Below, in pieces: positions 1-8,879 of a stretch of 64,000 nt of DNA. Source of the stretch: Phyllobacterium bourgognense (lineage in GTDB: Bacteria > Pseudomonadota > Alphaproteobacteria > Rhizobiales > Rhizobiaceae); contig NZ_QPJM01000004.1 in NCBI RefSeq assembly GCF_003337575.1, positions 310,001-374,000 of the forward strand. The letters run 5' to 3'. The notes below the pieces were generated by a model. The model saw only the letters and a program-made list of their open reading frames with translations. It was not told where the DNA came from and did not search any database. Made by a program: the position numbers and the translations under genes. Positions within the stretch are counted from its first letter, which is position 1; each line of letters opens with the position of its first letter.

Positions 1-206
1 CGGCTACGCTGATCCGCAATGTTTCCTACTTCGGCCACCTGAAACTCACGGACCCGGTTCCGTCAAAGGATATGCGGGCCTTCAGGCTGGATCTGCCTGC
101 CCAATGCAATCGGCGTTACCTCGTTCGCATAATGCCCAAGAGGTTTTGCTTCGATCAAAGCAACATCACCTATGGGCAGGCCGATCATGTTCTGTACGCT
201 GACGTC
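1..206. other. Window edge, no gene assigned
   Basis: This stretch lies downstream of the cyclase gene and is cut by the window edge. The plus strand is open from base 3 to a stop at 216-218, and the minus strand holds a 41-codon frame at 63-188. Neither protein resembles a family I know. The minus-strand frame has the same orientation as the cyclase gene and could be a small downstream gene, but there is no clear ribosome binding site. I leave the region unassigned. Confidence 0.3.
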
Positions 207-3200
207 TCATGCAATTGAAGAAGGCCGATCGTTCCGGATCTTGCCATCGGACGAGCGACGCAGTTCCGTCAGGCTTTGGGTGGCCTTCTGCTCCCACGAC
301 CGCGCTCCTTGTTTGCGCGCAAAGGCAATGGCCTTTTTAAACAACGCTTCGGCAAAGCCAGGTGCATTTTTCATACGCAGCACTTCGCCTTTCAACCGGA
401 ACAGCTCCGCCGTAAAATAGTTTTCGTTAGTGTTGCTCACGAGATCCAGCGCCTCGTCGACGGCGTCGGATGCTTTCTCGATGGCATGGGCGTGGAGATA
501 GCATTCCGCCAGTAGCCCCAGGTAGCAAGATTTGTCGATCTCTTGATCGCCGAGATTATCGCAGGTCCTACGCATCTTTTCCAAGCCGTCAAAGTTGCGG
601 TCGGCCCGGACCATGGCCCAGCCCTCGAAAAAAGAACCCATATTCAGCCACAGCTGAAATCCGTTCTCCGTTGCCAAAGGGATGAGTTCATCGGTTAGCT
701 CGCGTAGCTTGATGACATCATTGCGCAGTGCCAGCAGAATGCAGCCATTGCCAAGGCAGGCGGCAAGTCTGTAAGCCGACTGCTGACGCGCATCGAATTC
801 CGCAGCGTTGTAGAGGTCGATTGACCTTTGATGTTCACCGAGCAAATGCAACGTCCAGGCGAGGTAAAGCATCGGCATGCTTGGAAAGTCGCTGCCAATT
901 GTGTCCTTATGTGCTTCATATCCAAGCGAACGCTCGAGATAGTCGCGGGCACCTTTCAGATTACCTTGAGAAAACAAGCTCATGCCCTTGAACTGCAGTC
1001 CCAGTACCCGGGCCTTGATATGGTCGCGTCTACTGCCAATGTCGAGCAACCGGTCACTTGCCCATTCGGCATCGGCAAAGTGCGCAGAATTGAACGCCGT
1101 ACCGAAGAGCCCGTCGAGTGCCCGGACAGGCGACTCCGTATCGCCGAGCTCGTCACTCAACTGCATTGCGTTTCGGTATGCATCGCTGCCTTCGCGTGTG
1201 ACATACCCGAATGTCGCGTAGTGCACGTCGCCAATCTCCAGCCAGAGCCGCAACTCTTTCTCTTTGCGCTCAAGCGTGGCCGGAAGCTTCTGCAGGCATT
1301 CTACGCCATGTGCAAACATGTTCGCGGCTTCTACTTTGGCCCAGGTCTTGCTAACGTTGAGACCAGCAGCCAACCAGCAGTCAGCTGCCTTTTCCAACTC
1401 GCCGGCTTCCGAATAGTGCTGCGCCAAAAGCTCGGGGTGTTCGGCTGCCAGTTTGGGATAGATCTTCTGAATGACCTCCGCAACTTTGCCATGAAGTTGC
1501 CGGCAGCGTTCCCGCAACAGCGTGTCGCGCGCGGCTTCCTGGAGCAGCGCATGCGTAAATATGTAGCTCTTGCGGTCGGGTTGGGGTGCGAACAACCCGG
1601 ATTCGACAAGGTGACGCAATGCGGCATTCAAGGAGCGAGCTGACAGACCGCTAAGTCGGCTTAGCAACTTGAGATCGAATTCACGTCCAATGACCGCAGC
1701 GGTTTGGGCGATCATCTTGCCGGGGCCAAGTTTGTCGAGACGCGACAACAGCGATGATTGCAGCGAATTCGGAACCCCCACGGACTGCTCCCGCACCTCC
1801 GACTCGGAAGGAAAGAGTGGGCCGCCTGTCTCCAGAGCTGCCCGCGCCAATTCTTCGACGTAGAGAGGAACGCCCTCGGCTCTGTTCAGGACAGAGGTCT
1901 GGATTTCGCTCGCCAGGGGTTTGCCGCCGCTGACATTGCTGACGAGCATATGAGCTTCGTAGTCGCTTAAACGCTTGAGTGCGATCTCGTGCAGATTCTC
2001 CACTTTCGGGGGCCTGCAAAGTGTCTTCTCTCGCGTCGTGATGAGGATCAGCATCGGGAACGATGCCACCTCTTCCAGGAGCGCCTCAAGCACATCACTC
2101 GAAGACGGGTCGATCCATTGTTCGTCCTCAATCAACAACAGGACACGGTTGATACGTGATACGTGATGAAGCCAGTCGATGATTATGCGATGCGAAACAC
2201 TGCGCTGCCGTGGCGCCGTCAGTTCAGACGGTGGGTAACGCCGTTGGTCGATGGAAAGCAACCCCGCAAATATAGGTAGGGATTCAGCAAGAGGAACATC
2301 GCTCAACGCGAGAATTGCCTCGAGTTTTTCCAGACCGTGCGCGGGATTGTCGCCATGAATTCCGGCGTAGCGTTTGAGCAATGTGAGAAATGGGAACAGG
2401 GCACTGTTGGAGTACGCGGCCGAACACTGCAGCGTCAAATATGTACATTGTGGCATGCGACGCTGAGCTTCGAAAATGAGGCGTGACTTGCCGATACCGG
2501 CTTCGCCCGAAACCAGTGCTGCCTGACCGCGATTTTCAGAAGCTACATCTCGCCAGAGTTCGAGCACCTGCGACATTTCATTGCGGCGGCCAACAAGTTC
2601 GGTCAATTGCGTTCGTTTGGCGAAGCGGTTCTCCAGAAGCCGCTCTTTTTCGGCTTGCCAGACGTGTATCTGCTTGGAAAAGCCTTTAAGTGTTTGAGGG
2701 CCGCGATCGATGAATTCGAATGCGCCGGCGGCATTGTCGTGAGTCTGTTGATCCGTCAAGATCGTCTGCGGCTGCGCGATTGTCTGGAGCCGCTGTGCAA
2801 GGTTGGGTATCGATCCTAAAGCGACGGTAGACACGCCCGCAGGCGCTCCGAGAAAATCCCCCACAACCACGAGGCCACTTGCTATTCCTATCCGGACCCG
2901 TAAAGGCGGTCCTGCCGCCACCGGAATCTCGGGTACGAGCCTCAGAATATCGAAGGCCAGGGCAAGTGCGTGCTCCGCGTCGTCTTCTTCAGCAATCGGG
3001 TAACCGAACAATGCCTGGAAAGCGTCGCCGATATAGTTGGCCGCAATGCCGTTATGCCGTCTCACCGCATTGTTGCACTGCCGCAGATAGTCTCGCGTCA
3101 GTTTGCTGAAATCCTCCGGATCCAGCAGAACCGCATATTCGGTTGAATCGACCAGATCGCAAAACAGAATGGTCAACGGACGGCGCTCGCCCGAAATTTG

Positions 3201-3401
3201 GGATAGCTCGCCGCTGCCTTCGTCAATCAATCGCGCGATACCCGCCAGGATCTTTTTTCTGGGGCCGAGCGGAATCCGCATGCTCTGCAGGTCACTGTCC
3301 GAGAGGAGGCGGAGACTATCAAAGTCGACTTGCGATTCCGCGAACGCATCGGCGAAGTGATCAAGCTTCAGCTTGTTCAACCATTTCCTGACATCCTCCA
3401 T
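207..3401 (-). CDS. SAM / class III nucleotide cyclase / AAA ATPase / TPR signalling protein
   Basis: A 1064-residue multidomain protein, presumably cytoplasmic because no membrane segment is seen. Residues 1-62 look like a SAM domain. Residues 72-250 form a class III adenylate/guanylate cyclase homology domain: the two metal aspartates fall at D82 (FCDLVDST) and D126 (YIGDAFQALFGYP), and the N-x3-R transition-state pair at N200/R204 (NLAQR). An AAA-type ATPase module follows, with Walker A GEAGIGKS at 299-306 and a Walker B-like LLIEDEQW. The C-terminal half is helical and TPR-like. This order is known in rhizobial multi-domain cyclases and resembles soluble adenylyl cyclase plus a MalT/LuxR-type ATPase-TPR sensor. 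A start at 3401 is supported by a GGGGGA stretch just upstream. Whether it makes cAMP, cGMP or neither cannot be read from sequence. Confidence 0.85.
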   Translation of the reverse strand: MEDVRKWLNKLKLDHFADAFAESQVDFDSLRLLSDSDLQSMRIPLGPRKKILAGIARLIDEGSGELSQISGERRPLTILFCDLVDSTEYAVLLDPEDFSKLTRDYLRQCNNAVRRHNGIAANYIGDAFQALFGYPIAEEDDAEHALALAFDILRLVPEIPVAAGPPLRVRIGIASGLVVVGDFLGAPAGVSTVALGSIPNLAQRLQTIAQPQTILTDQQTHDNAAGAFEFIDRGPQTLKGFSKQIHVWQAEKERLLENRFAKRTQLTELVGRRNEMSQVLELWRDVASENRGQAALVSGEAGIGKSRLIFEAQRRMPQCTYLTLQCSAAYSNSALFPFLTLLKRYAGIHGDNPAHGLEKLEAILALSDVPLAESLPIFAGLLSIDQRRYPPSELTAPRQRSVSHRIIIDWLHHVSRINRVLLLIEDEQWIDPSSSDVLEALLEEVASFPMLILITTREKTLCRPPKVENLHEIALKRLSDYEAHMLVSNVSGGKPLASEIQTSVLNRAEGVPLYVEELARAALETGGPLFPSESEVREQSVGVPNSLQSSLLSRLDKLGPGKMIAQTAAVIGREFDLKLLSRLSGLSARSLNAALRHLVESGLFAPQPDRKSYIFTHALLQEAARDTLLRERCRQLHGKVAEVIQKIYPKLAAEHPELLAQHYSEAGELEKAADCWLAAGLNVSKTWAKVEAANMFAHGVECLQKLPATLERKEKELRLWLEIGDVHYATFGYVTREGSDAYRNAMQLSDELGDTESPVRALDGLFGTAFNSAHFADAEWASDRLLDIGSRRDHIKARVLGLQFKGMSLFSQGNLKGARDYLERSLGYEAHKDTIGSDFPSMPMLYLAWTLHLLGEHQRSIDLYNAAEFDARQQSAYRLAACLGNGCILLALRNDVIKLRELTDELIPLATENGFQLWLNMGSFFEGWAMVRADRNFDGLEKMRRTCDNLGDQEIDKSCYLGLLAECYLHAHAIEKASDAVDEALDLVSNTNENYFTAELFRLKGEVLRMKNAPGFAEALFKKAIAFARKQGARSWEQKATQSLTELRRSSDGKIRNDRPSSIA

Positions 3402-3838
3402 AGGTCCCCCGTTAACGGCCTTGGATCAAGATGGTCGTTGACTCATCGCGAATGCCGACAAGAATAACATCCTTTTCAATTGCTGACTAAAGCATTCGAG
3501 CCGCGGTACTAATCATTCCGAAGTATTGTTTGGCGTGCGCTAATTGAAAACGCCGAGAATTTGTCCTTCGACAATCTGCGGGCGAAGCAGATCGATCCCG
3601 GTTTGGCCAGCTTGCGCGTCATAGGTTTCGGAGAAGAACAGAACGCGGAAAATAATGTACTGGACAAACAGAACCGATTTCAGCACAAGCGCGGGATGCA
3701 GTTCGCTCATCTTTGGGACAGACATTTCGCGGCAATGCCTGGACAAGCCGATCGCGTCGAGGGCTCAGGTCGTTTTGCTTCCAACAGATAACATTTTTTG
3801 TAGCGCGATCGCACCAGATAGCGAACCATGGGTTTGAA
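3402..3838. other. 437-base intergenic region between divergent cyclase and glycosyltransferase genes
   Basis: It must hold the promoters of the divergent cyclase and glycosyltransferase genes. Short frames occur on both strands, the longest about 70 codons, but none has family resemblance or a good ribosome binding site. A minus-strand frame at 3540-3710 could encode a 56-residue peptide with a hydrophobic stretch (VLFVQYIIFRVLFF); I would not annotate it without conservation data. Confidence 0.4.
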
Positions 3839-4756
3839 ATGCAGATTGAACGCCAGCCAGAAGTCAGCGGCATTATCGTCACCTACAATCCTGACCTAAA
3901 GGGCCTGAAATCGCTGCTCGATGCAATCGTTCCGCAACTCGGCCCGGTGATCATCGTTGACAATGGTTCGAAAGCCGACATCGGAACGTGGCTGCGTGAG
4001 CAGGATGTTCATGTCGAACTCGTAGCGCTCGGCGATAATCTGGGCATCGCCAAGGCGCAGAACGTCGGCATCGAGCGCGCGCGTGCGCATGGATCTGGAT
4101 TTGTGCTGCTCCTCGATCAGGATAGTCTTCCCGCGCCCGACATGGTGGTGACGTTGGTGGCCGCTGCCAAAGCGCAGATTTCCAACGGCGTGAAACTTGG
4201 ATGTGTCGGCCCGCGATATGAAGACACCCGCCAGAACAATCCGCCGCCCTTCATCAGGACAAACGGCTTCCGGCTGGAACGGCAGACCTGCGCGATACCG
4301 GATGCCGTCGTGGATGTCGACTACCTGATCGCTTCAGGGTGTCTCATTCCGATGGGAACGCTGGATGATGTCGGTGGTATGCGGGAGGAGTTGTTCATCG
4401 ACTATGTGGATATCGAATGGGGTCTGCGGGCGGGGAACAAGGGGTATCGCTCCTTCGGGGTTTGCGCGGCGCTGATGAAGCATGATCTCGGCGACGAACC
4501 GATCCTGTTTCTCGGCAGGCAAATTCCCGTTCATGGTCCGCTGCGGCATTACTATCATTTCAGAAATGCGGTCTGGCTCTACCGTCAGCCGTGGCTACGG
4601 TTCAGCTGGAAGGTCGTGGACGGGTCCCGCCTCCTGCGAAAATACGTATTCTACAGTCTGATGACCGTGCCGCGGCTTCAGCACGCCAAGATGATGACGA
4701 CCGGCATCTTTCATGGCCTTTTTGGCAAGATGGGAAAGAAGGCCGGCAATGGCTGA
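3839..4756 (+). CDS. Family 2 glycosyltransferase, probable rhamnosyltransferase
   Basis: A 305-residue GT2 (GT-A fold) enzyme of the type that adds rhamnose to lipopolysaccharide or exopolysaccharide intermediates at the inner face of the cytoplasmic membrane. The N-terminus has the nucleotide-sugar binding strand (SGIIVTYNPD), then VDNGS, then the metal-binding region LLLDQDS. Near residue 200 a DYVDIEWGLRA motif matches the catalytic-base segment of the RfbF/WbbL-like rhamnosyltransferases. The frame stays open 42 codons upstream, but the homologous fold begins just after the ATG at 3839, which I prefer although no strong ribosome binding site precedes either start. It overlaps the next glycosyltransferase by 8 bases, so the two are almost certainly cotranscribed. 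Sugar donor and acceptor are inferred from family only. Confidence 0.82.
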   Translation: MQIERQPEVSGIIVTYNPDLKGLKSLLDAIVPQLGPVIIVDNGSKADIGTWLREQDVHVELVALGDNLGIAKAQNVGIERARAHGSGFVLLLDQDSLPAPDMVVTLVAAAKAQISNGVKLGCVGPRYEDTRQNNPPPFIRTNGFRLERQTCAIPDAVVDVDYLIASGCLIPMGTLDDVGGMREELFIDYVDIEWGLRAGNKGYRSFGVCAALMKHDLGDEPILFLGRQIPVHGPLRHYYHFRNAVWLYRQPWLRFSWKVVDGSRLLRKYVFYSLMTVPRLQHAKMMTTGIFHGLFGKMGKKAGNG

Positions 4757-5558
4757 ATCGCAGGTTCTCGAGCTCACAGTCTGTATTGTGATCTTCAAAC
4801 CCGACAGGCCGACTGTCCTCCGGACATTGCAAAGCTTGCGGAAAGCGGTTGTCAGTCTGCCGCCGTTACTGGTGAAGCTTACTATTGTCGATAATTCGCC
4901 TGGCGCTTCCGATCATGCCTGGCTCTATGCAGCGTCGGGCGATCTGCCCTGCGAGGTTATTGCAGGCCAAGGCAATGTGGGATTTGGCCAAGCCAACAAT
5001 CTGGTGCTCGGCCATACCGGCAAATATCATCTGGTGCTCAATCCGGATGTGGAGATGGAGCCGGACGCGATCGAGCAAGCACTGTCGTTCATGCGCCATC
5101 ACGAGGAATGTGGCCTTATTACCCCGCAGGCTTTCAATCCAGACGGCAGCAAGCAGTATCTGTGCAAACGATATCCGACGCTGTTCGATCTTCTTCTGCG
5201 CGGGTTTGCACCGCGCTGGCTCAAATCCCGGTTTCACAAGCGCCTGGACCGGTATGAGATGCACGACCAGCCGGCCAATTCCATCGCATGGGATCCGCCC
5301 ATCGTTAGCGGCTGCTTCATGTTTTTCCGGGGCGACGTCTACACGAAGTTGAAGGGGTTCGATCCGCGTTACTTGCTATACTTCGAAGACTTCGACATCT
5401 CGTTGCGGACAGCAGAAGTCGCTCGCATCGCCTATGTACCGACAGTCAGGATCGTCCACGAAGGTGGACGCGCGGCTGACAAAGGCCTTTGGCATATTTG
5501 GCAATTTGTACGCTCAGCCGGGATTTTCTTCACGCAGCATACGATGAAAGTGTTCTGA
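4749..5558 (+). CDS. Family 2 glycosyltransferase, WbbL-like
   Basis: A 269-residue GT2 enzyme, second of a translationally coupled pair. Its N-terminus reads LTVCIVIFKPDRP, followed by VDNSPG, the divalent-metal region LNPDVEMEPDAI and, near residue 215, LYFEDFDISLRT, the acidic motif typical of WbbL-type polyprenol-linked rhamnosyltransferases. The ATG at 4749 overlaps the end of the previous gene; an upstream in-frame ATG at 4713 would extend into that gene and is less likely. Together with the neighbouring phosphomannomutase this points to surface polysaccharide assembly. It ends only two bases from the convergent mutase gene. Confidence 0.82.
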   Translation: MAESQVLELTVCIVIFKPDRPTVLRTLQSLRKAVVSLPPLLVKLTIVDNSPGASDHAWLYAASGDLPCEVIAGQGNVGFGQANNLVLGHTGKYHLVLNPDVEMEPDAIEQALSFMRHHEECGLITPQAFNPDGSKQYLCKRYPTLFDLLLRGFAPRWLKSRFHKRLDRYEMHDQPANSIAWDPPIVSGCFMFFRGDVYTKLKGFDPRYLLYFEDFDISLRTAEVARIAYVPTVRIVHEGGRAADKGLWHIWQFVRSAGIFFTQHTMKVF

Positions 5559-5560
5559 GC

Positions 5561-6976
5561 CTAGCCCGAGACCACGGCTTGCTGCGCCCGATTCAAACCC
5601 CACTGCAAAAGCTCTTCTGCGCGCTCGTCCGTCGCCGCTTCCGCATAGCAGCGCAATTCGGGTGCGTTGCCGGAGGCGCGATAGTGGACCACCTCGCCGG
5701 TCGCAAGCGCGGTGCGAACACCGTCGATAGTGTCGCCTTCCTTGATCGTTCCGAGCTCCGCAAAAAAACTTTCCCGGTAGTTATCGTCACTCAGATTTTG
5801 CAGGAAAGGTCCGCTCTGGCTCGCATCGACATGTTCGAGGCGGCCGCTGCGTGTAAATCGCGCTGGCAAATTATCGAGGAGCTTCGACAGCGCAACACCC
5901 TCTTTTGCAGCCGTGCCCAGGACAGCAAGGATGGGGAGCATCGCGTCGCGCGTCGGCAAGGCGTCGAGACGCCCGCCATCCGCGGTGACTTGCGAACCAA
6001 GCAGAACACCGCCATTGGCTTCAAAACCGACAACGCGCTGATGGCCGTCCTTGCTGGCCTGTTCCATGCCCTCGATGACATAGGGCGAGCCGACGCGTGT
6101 GCGATAAACCCTTGAAAACAAGCCGCTAAGTTCGATCGCCGTATTCGAGGTCACAGGTGTGACGACCGCATCGGCACGCAGAAAGTGCGCGGTCAGGAGC
6201 CCGACACTATCTCCGCGCAAAAACGCGCCTTGTTCATCGGCGATGAGTGGCCGGTCGGCGTCGCCATCCGTGGAAACCAAGGCGTCAAGCCTATACTTTT
6301 TGGCGGCTGCATGGGCAAATTCAACATCCTCCGGCCGCAACGCTTCGGTATCGACTGGCACAAAAACCTCTGAGCGGGCGAGAGCAACCGCGTCTGCGCC
6401 GTAGTCTTGCAAGATGGTCACCAGCAAATCGCGCGCGACCGAGCTATGCTGATAAACGCCTATCCGTAGTCCAGCCAGAGATTTTGGTGCAAGAAGAGAA
6501 GCGCAGCGCCTGATGTAGTTTTCCAGCGCATCCGAAGCGACCGGCAAAGGTTCAGGCGAGGATAGGAGTGCGGTCGTCTCCGGGTCGAGCGCGGCAAGAA
6601 TGCCGGCCTCGTCGGCCTTGTCGATCTCGCCATCAGGTCGATAGAACTTCAGCCCGTTGCGATCTGCCGGAATGTGGCTGCCTGTCACCATGATAGCCGG
6701 CACTTTCAGGCTCATCGCCCGGAAGGCCAGCGCCGGCGTCGGTACCGGGCCACAGTTTTCGACGTTCATGCCAAACTCTCGCGCCGCGGAAATGCAGGCA
6801 GCAGCCATCTGCGGGCTGCTTGATCGCAGATCATACCCGACGAGCACAACGGCAGGAGCCGCGTGAGCGCTTTGCATATGTTTGAGAAACGCCAGCGTAT
6901 ACGCGCGGCAAACCTGATCCGGCAGTTCTGTTACCAGGCCGCGAAGCCCGCTTGTTCCAAACTTCAAACTTGTCAT
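5561..6976 (-). CDS. Phosphomannomutase/phosphoglucomutase family protein
   Basis: A 471-residue alpha-D-phosphohexomutase, which interconverts hexose 6-phosphate and 1-phosphate to feed nucleotide-sugar synthesis in the cytoplasm. The active-site phosphoserine is S100 in TGSHIP. The Mg2+-binding loop is DGDADRP with D237, D239 and D241. A sugar-specificity loop follows (GFEANGG), and the C-terminal phosphate-binding loop is RASGNAPELR. All expected catalytic residues are present and the length fits the family. Substrate choice (mannose or glucose) is not decided by these motifs; the neighbouring rhamnosyltransferase-like genes suggest a role in surface polysaccharide precursors. Confidence 0.88.
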   Translation of the reverse strand: MTSLKFGTSGLRGLVTELPDQVCRAYTLAFLKHMQSAHAAPAVVLVGYDLRSSSPQMAAACISAAREFGMNVENCGPVPTPALAFRAMSLKVPAIMVTGSHIPADRNGLKFYRPDGEIDKADEAGILAALDPETTALLSSPEPLPVASDALENYIRRCASLLAPKSLAGLRIGVYQHSSVARDLLVTILQDYGADAVALARSEVFVPVDTEALRPEDVEFAHAAAKKYRLDALVSTDGDADRPLIADEQGAFLRGDSVGLLTAHFLRADAVVTPVTSNTAIELSGLFSRVYRTRVGSPYVIEGMEQASKDGHQRVVGFEANGGVLLGSQVTADGGRLDALPTRDAMLPILAVLGTAAKEGVALSKLLDNLPARFTRSGRLEHVDASQSGPFLQNLSDDNYRESFFAELGTIKEGDTIDGVRTALATGEVVHYRASGNAPELRCYAEAATDERAEELLQWGLNRAQQAVVSG

Positions 6977-7160
6977 GGGAATATCATCGTTGTTGAGATC
7001 CGGAACACACTGCTGAGCTCAAAATTCGGCGGTTACGCTTTTATCGCTCGTGTAGCGCTTTTCACAGGGCATGACAACGAGGGCATGCGGATGTTCGGAG
7101 GCCGATATCCGCTCGGGCGACTGAAGCGTCAAATCGTTTGTGGGAAATGATTGATTTTGC

Positions 7161-7234
7161 TGGCTGGGGAACCTGGATTCGAACCAGGACTAACGGAGTC
7201 AGAGTCCGTGGGTCTACCGTTAACCTATTCCCCA
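7161..7234 (-). tRNA. tRNA-Gln (anticodon CTG)
   Basis: The minus strand folds as a complete cloverleaf. The acceptor stem begins TGGGGAA and pairs with TTCCCCA. The D arm contains AACGGTAG. The anticodon stem ACGGA/TCCGT encloses the loop CTCTGAC, giving anticodon CTG for glutamine CAG codons. The T arm is CCTGG TTCGAAT CCAGG. The discriminator base is G and the CCA end is encoded, at 7161-7163. No integrase or attachment duplication is seen around it. Confidence 0.95.
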
Positions 7235-7267
7235 AAAGAGCTGGCAGCATTGGCCGGTGCGGGTCGT

Positions 7268-7296
7268 CATATAGTTGAATTCCGTCGATATGCAAA
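7268..7296 (-). promoter_or_regulatory. Candidate promoter of tRNA-Gln
   Basis: On the minus strand TTTGCA (7291-7296) and TATATG (7268-7273) are separated by exactly 17 bases. Transcription would start about 27 bases before the mature tRNA 5' end. This is a motif match only. Confidence 0.35.
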
Positions 7297-7331
7297 CCCC
7301 TGATCTCAAAGTTTTTTGGCAGCGCGTATGC

Positions 7332-8087
7332 CTATCTCAACAATGACCTTGCGGTTGGCGAGAGCCGAGCGATGATCGGCGGTGCTGTCAGATAGGTTGC
7401 AAGGCGCTGTTGCACTGCCTGCCACGCCGAATTGTCATCGAGCAAATCCGTGAATGCCGCGTGGTCATCGACTGAATCGAAACGTGAGAAAACCACGACG
7501 ACATTCTCACCGTGGCGTACGGGCAAGCGTGTGAAGGTATTCAGGCTGTGTTCGGAGGTGAAGCTTGCAATGGCGTGACGGCCCGAGGCGCGCAGAAGGG
7601 GTGACAGGACATCGTCATGGAAGGCGAGGAAGCCATCTACGGACGTTTTCAGCGTATACGTCGCAGCTTCTATGATTGCTGGTGAGGTCTCTCCTGCAAT
7701 ACGTCCAGGACGTTCGTGTGGCAGAGCAAAACCGGTGTCACCGCCGACGGGCCGCAGCAGAAGAACGTCGTCCGAGTCGATCATGGTATCATTTGCCGCG
7801 TTTCGATGTGCGGCCCAGACAGAACCGTCATAGAAGGCAGTCAGCGCTTCATGGCGAGCCTGCATGTCATCAAAACCGCGGAGCCAGACAAAGGCGTCGG
7901 GATCATCAAGATCGCGAAACTGGCCGATAATCTTCATGCCGCATAATTCCTGACTTTCCAGAAAATGCGTATTGAAGAGCGAAATCAAATCGTCACGCCG
8001 ACCCGGATGCAACGTGTAGCGGCGCAGTTCCATGACGGGACTGTGGCGCTCACTGTCGATTTGTTGCGCAATTTCGGCAGTGGCCAT
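7332..8087 (-). CDS. NIPSNAP family protein
   Basis: A 251-residue protein with two ferredoxin-like alpha/beta-barrel halves of the NIPSNAP (dimeric alpha-beta barrel) superfamily: the first half begins MELRRYTLHPGRRDDLISLF and the second IEAATYTLKTSVDGFLAFHD. The family includes small cytosolic proteins of unclear biochemical role, often next to regulators. I start at 8087, eight bases after a strong GGAGGA; an in-frame ATG at 8108 lies before that site and is unlikely. The gene is divergent from a TetR regulator, with repeated sequences between them, so it is probably that regulator's target. Confidence 0.8.
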   Translation of the reverse strand: MATAEIAQQIDSERHSPVMELRRYTLHPGRRDDLISLFNTHFLESQELCGMKIIGQFRDLDDPDAFVWLRGFDDMQARHEALTAFYDGSVWAAHRNAANDTMIDSDDVLLLRPVGGDTGFALPHERPGRIAGETSPAIIEAATYTLKTSVDGFLAFHDDVLSPLLRASGRHAIASFTSEHSLNTFTRLPVRHGENVVVVFSRFDSVDDHAAFTDLLDDNSAWQAVQQRLATYLTAPPIIARLSPTARSLLR

Positions 8088-8106
8088 GAGACGTTCCTCC
8101 AAAAAC

Positions 8107-8148
8107 AAACCGGCTATCCTGTTTTAATAAAACCGGTTGTCCTGTTTT
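8107..8148. promoter_or_regulatory. Tandem 19-bp direct repeats, candidate TetR operator
   Basis: Two copies of AAACCGGNTNTCCTGTTTT lie at 8107-8125 and 8130-8148, 23 bases apart and differing at two positions. They sit between the NIPSNAP gene and its divergent TetR regulator. The second copy also contains the palindrome AACCGGTT. Their position suits repression of both genes by the TetR protein. Confidence 0.6.
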
Positions 8149-8183
8149 GTCAATTTGTTATTTTAAGCGTAAAAAGGCTCATC

Positions 8184-8792
8184 ATGACGCAAGACATCAT
8201 TGAACGGCCGAGACGCACCAACAATCCGCAGGCCATGCGGACACGCATTCTCGACGTCGCGGCCGATCTCTTCCAGCGAAACGGTTATAACGCGACCAGC
8301 GTCCATGATGTGGTGCGTGGCGCAGCGACGACCGGCGGTGCTCTGCATCATCATTTTGCGACGAAAAAGACCCTTGGTCTCGCCGTTATTGCCGAACGCG
8401 TAGCGAAGGAAGTGGACGAGACCGCGATCCAGCCCATCATGACCGCCACCTCCGCCGCTGCTGGCATTCATACGGTTTTCAACGGCGTGGCCGATACGCT
8501 GGAGCGCAACCGCGCGGTATCCGGCTGTCCGTTGAACAATCTGGCGCTGGAACTATCGCTGGCGGATACGGATTTTCGTGAGGCGGTCAATACTGTCTTC
8601 GACCGCTGGCGCTCGGCCCTCTCACTCAGATTGCGAGCCGACAGGCCGGATCTCGATGCGTCACGAGCGCATGATCTCGCGACACTGGTGGTAGCGAGTT
8701 ATTCCGGGGCCATGGCAATGGCCAAGGCGAGCCAGAGTGCCGAGCCGCTGCGAGCATGTGCCAAACAGCTGGAAACCCTCTTGGGTTCATGA
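8184..8792 (+). CDS. TetR/AcrR family transcriptional regulator
   Basis: A 202-residue one-component regulator. The N-terminal helix-turn-helix spans roughly residues 15-62 (RILDVAADLFQRNGYNATSV, then GALHHHFATKK). The remainder is an all-helical ligand and dimerisation domain containing VSGCPLNNLALELS, a pattern of TetR proteins with a TetR_C-type ligand domain. The ATG at 8184 begins MTQDIIERP; the frame is open further upstream but overlaps the NIPSNAP gene and carries the repeat operator. It most likely represses the divergent NIPSNAP gene and itself. Inducer unknown. Confidence 0.87.
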   Translation: MTQDIIERPRRTNNPQAMRTRILDVAADLFQRNGYNATSVHDVVRGAATTGGALHHHFATKKTLGLAVIAERVAKEVDETAIQPIMTATSAAAGIHTVFNGVADTLERNRAVSGCPLNNLALELSLADTDFREAVNTVFDRWRSALSLRLRADRPDLDASRAHDLATLVVASYSGAMAMAKASQSAEPLRACAKQLETLLGS

Positions 8793-8879
8793 AGTTTTCG
8801 ATTTTCGTGCTTTTCGGCTGGATTGGCGTCAAAAAATAGCCCAAAGCAATCGAAAACATCTCGATCCAGGAAACGGCCC

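Noticed and set aside
3540-3710. Possible 56-residue membrane peptide gene on the minus strand
   Set aside because: Has a hydrophobic stretch but no ribosome binding site and no known relatives; kept only as a note in the intergenic entry.
7161-7234. tRNA-Gln as an integration site of a mobile element
   Set aside because: No integrase gene and no duplicated tRNA 3' end were found nearby.
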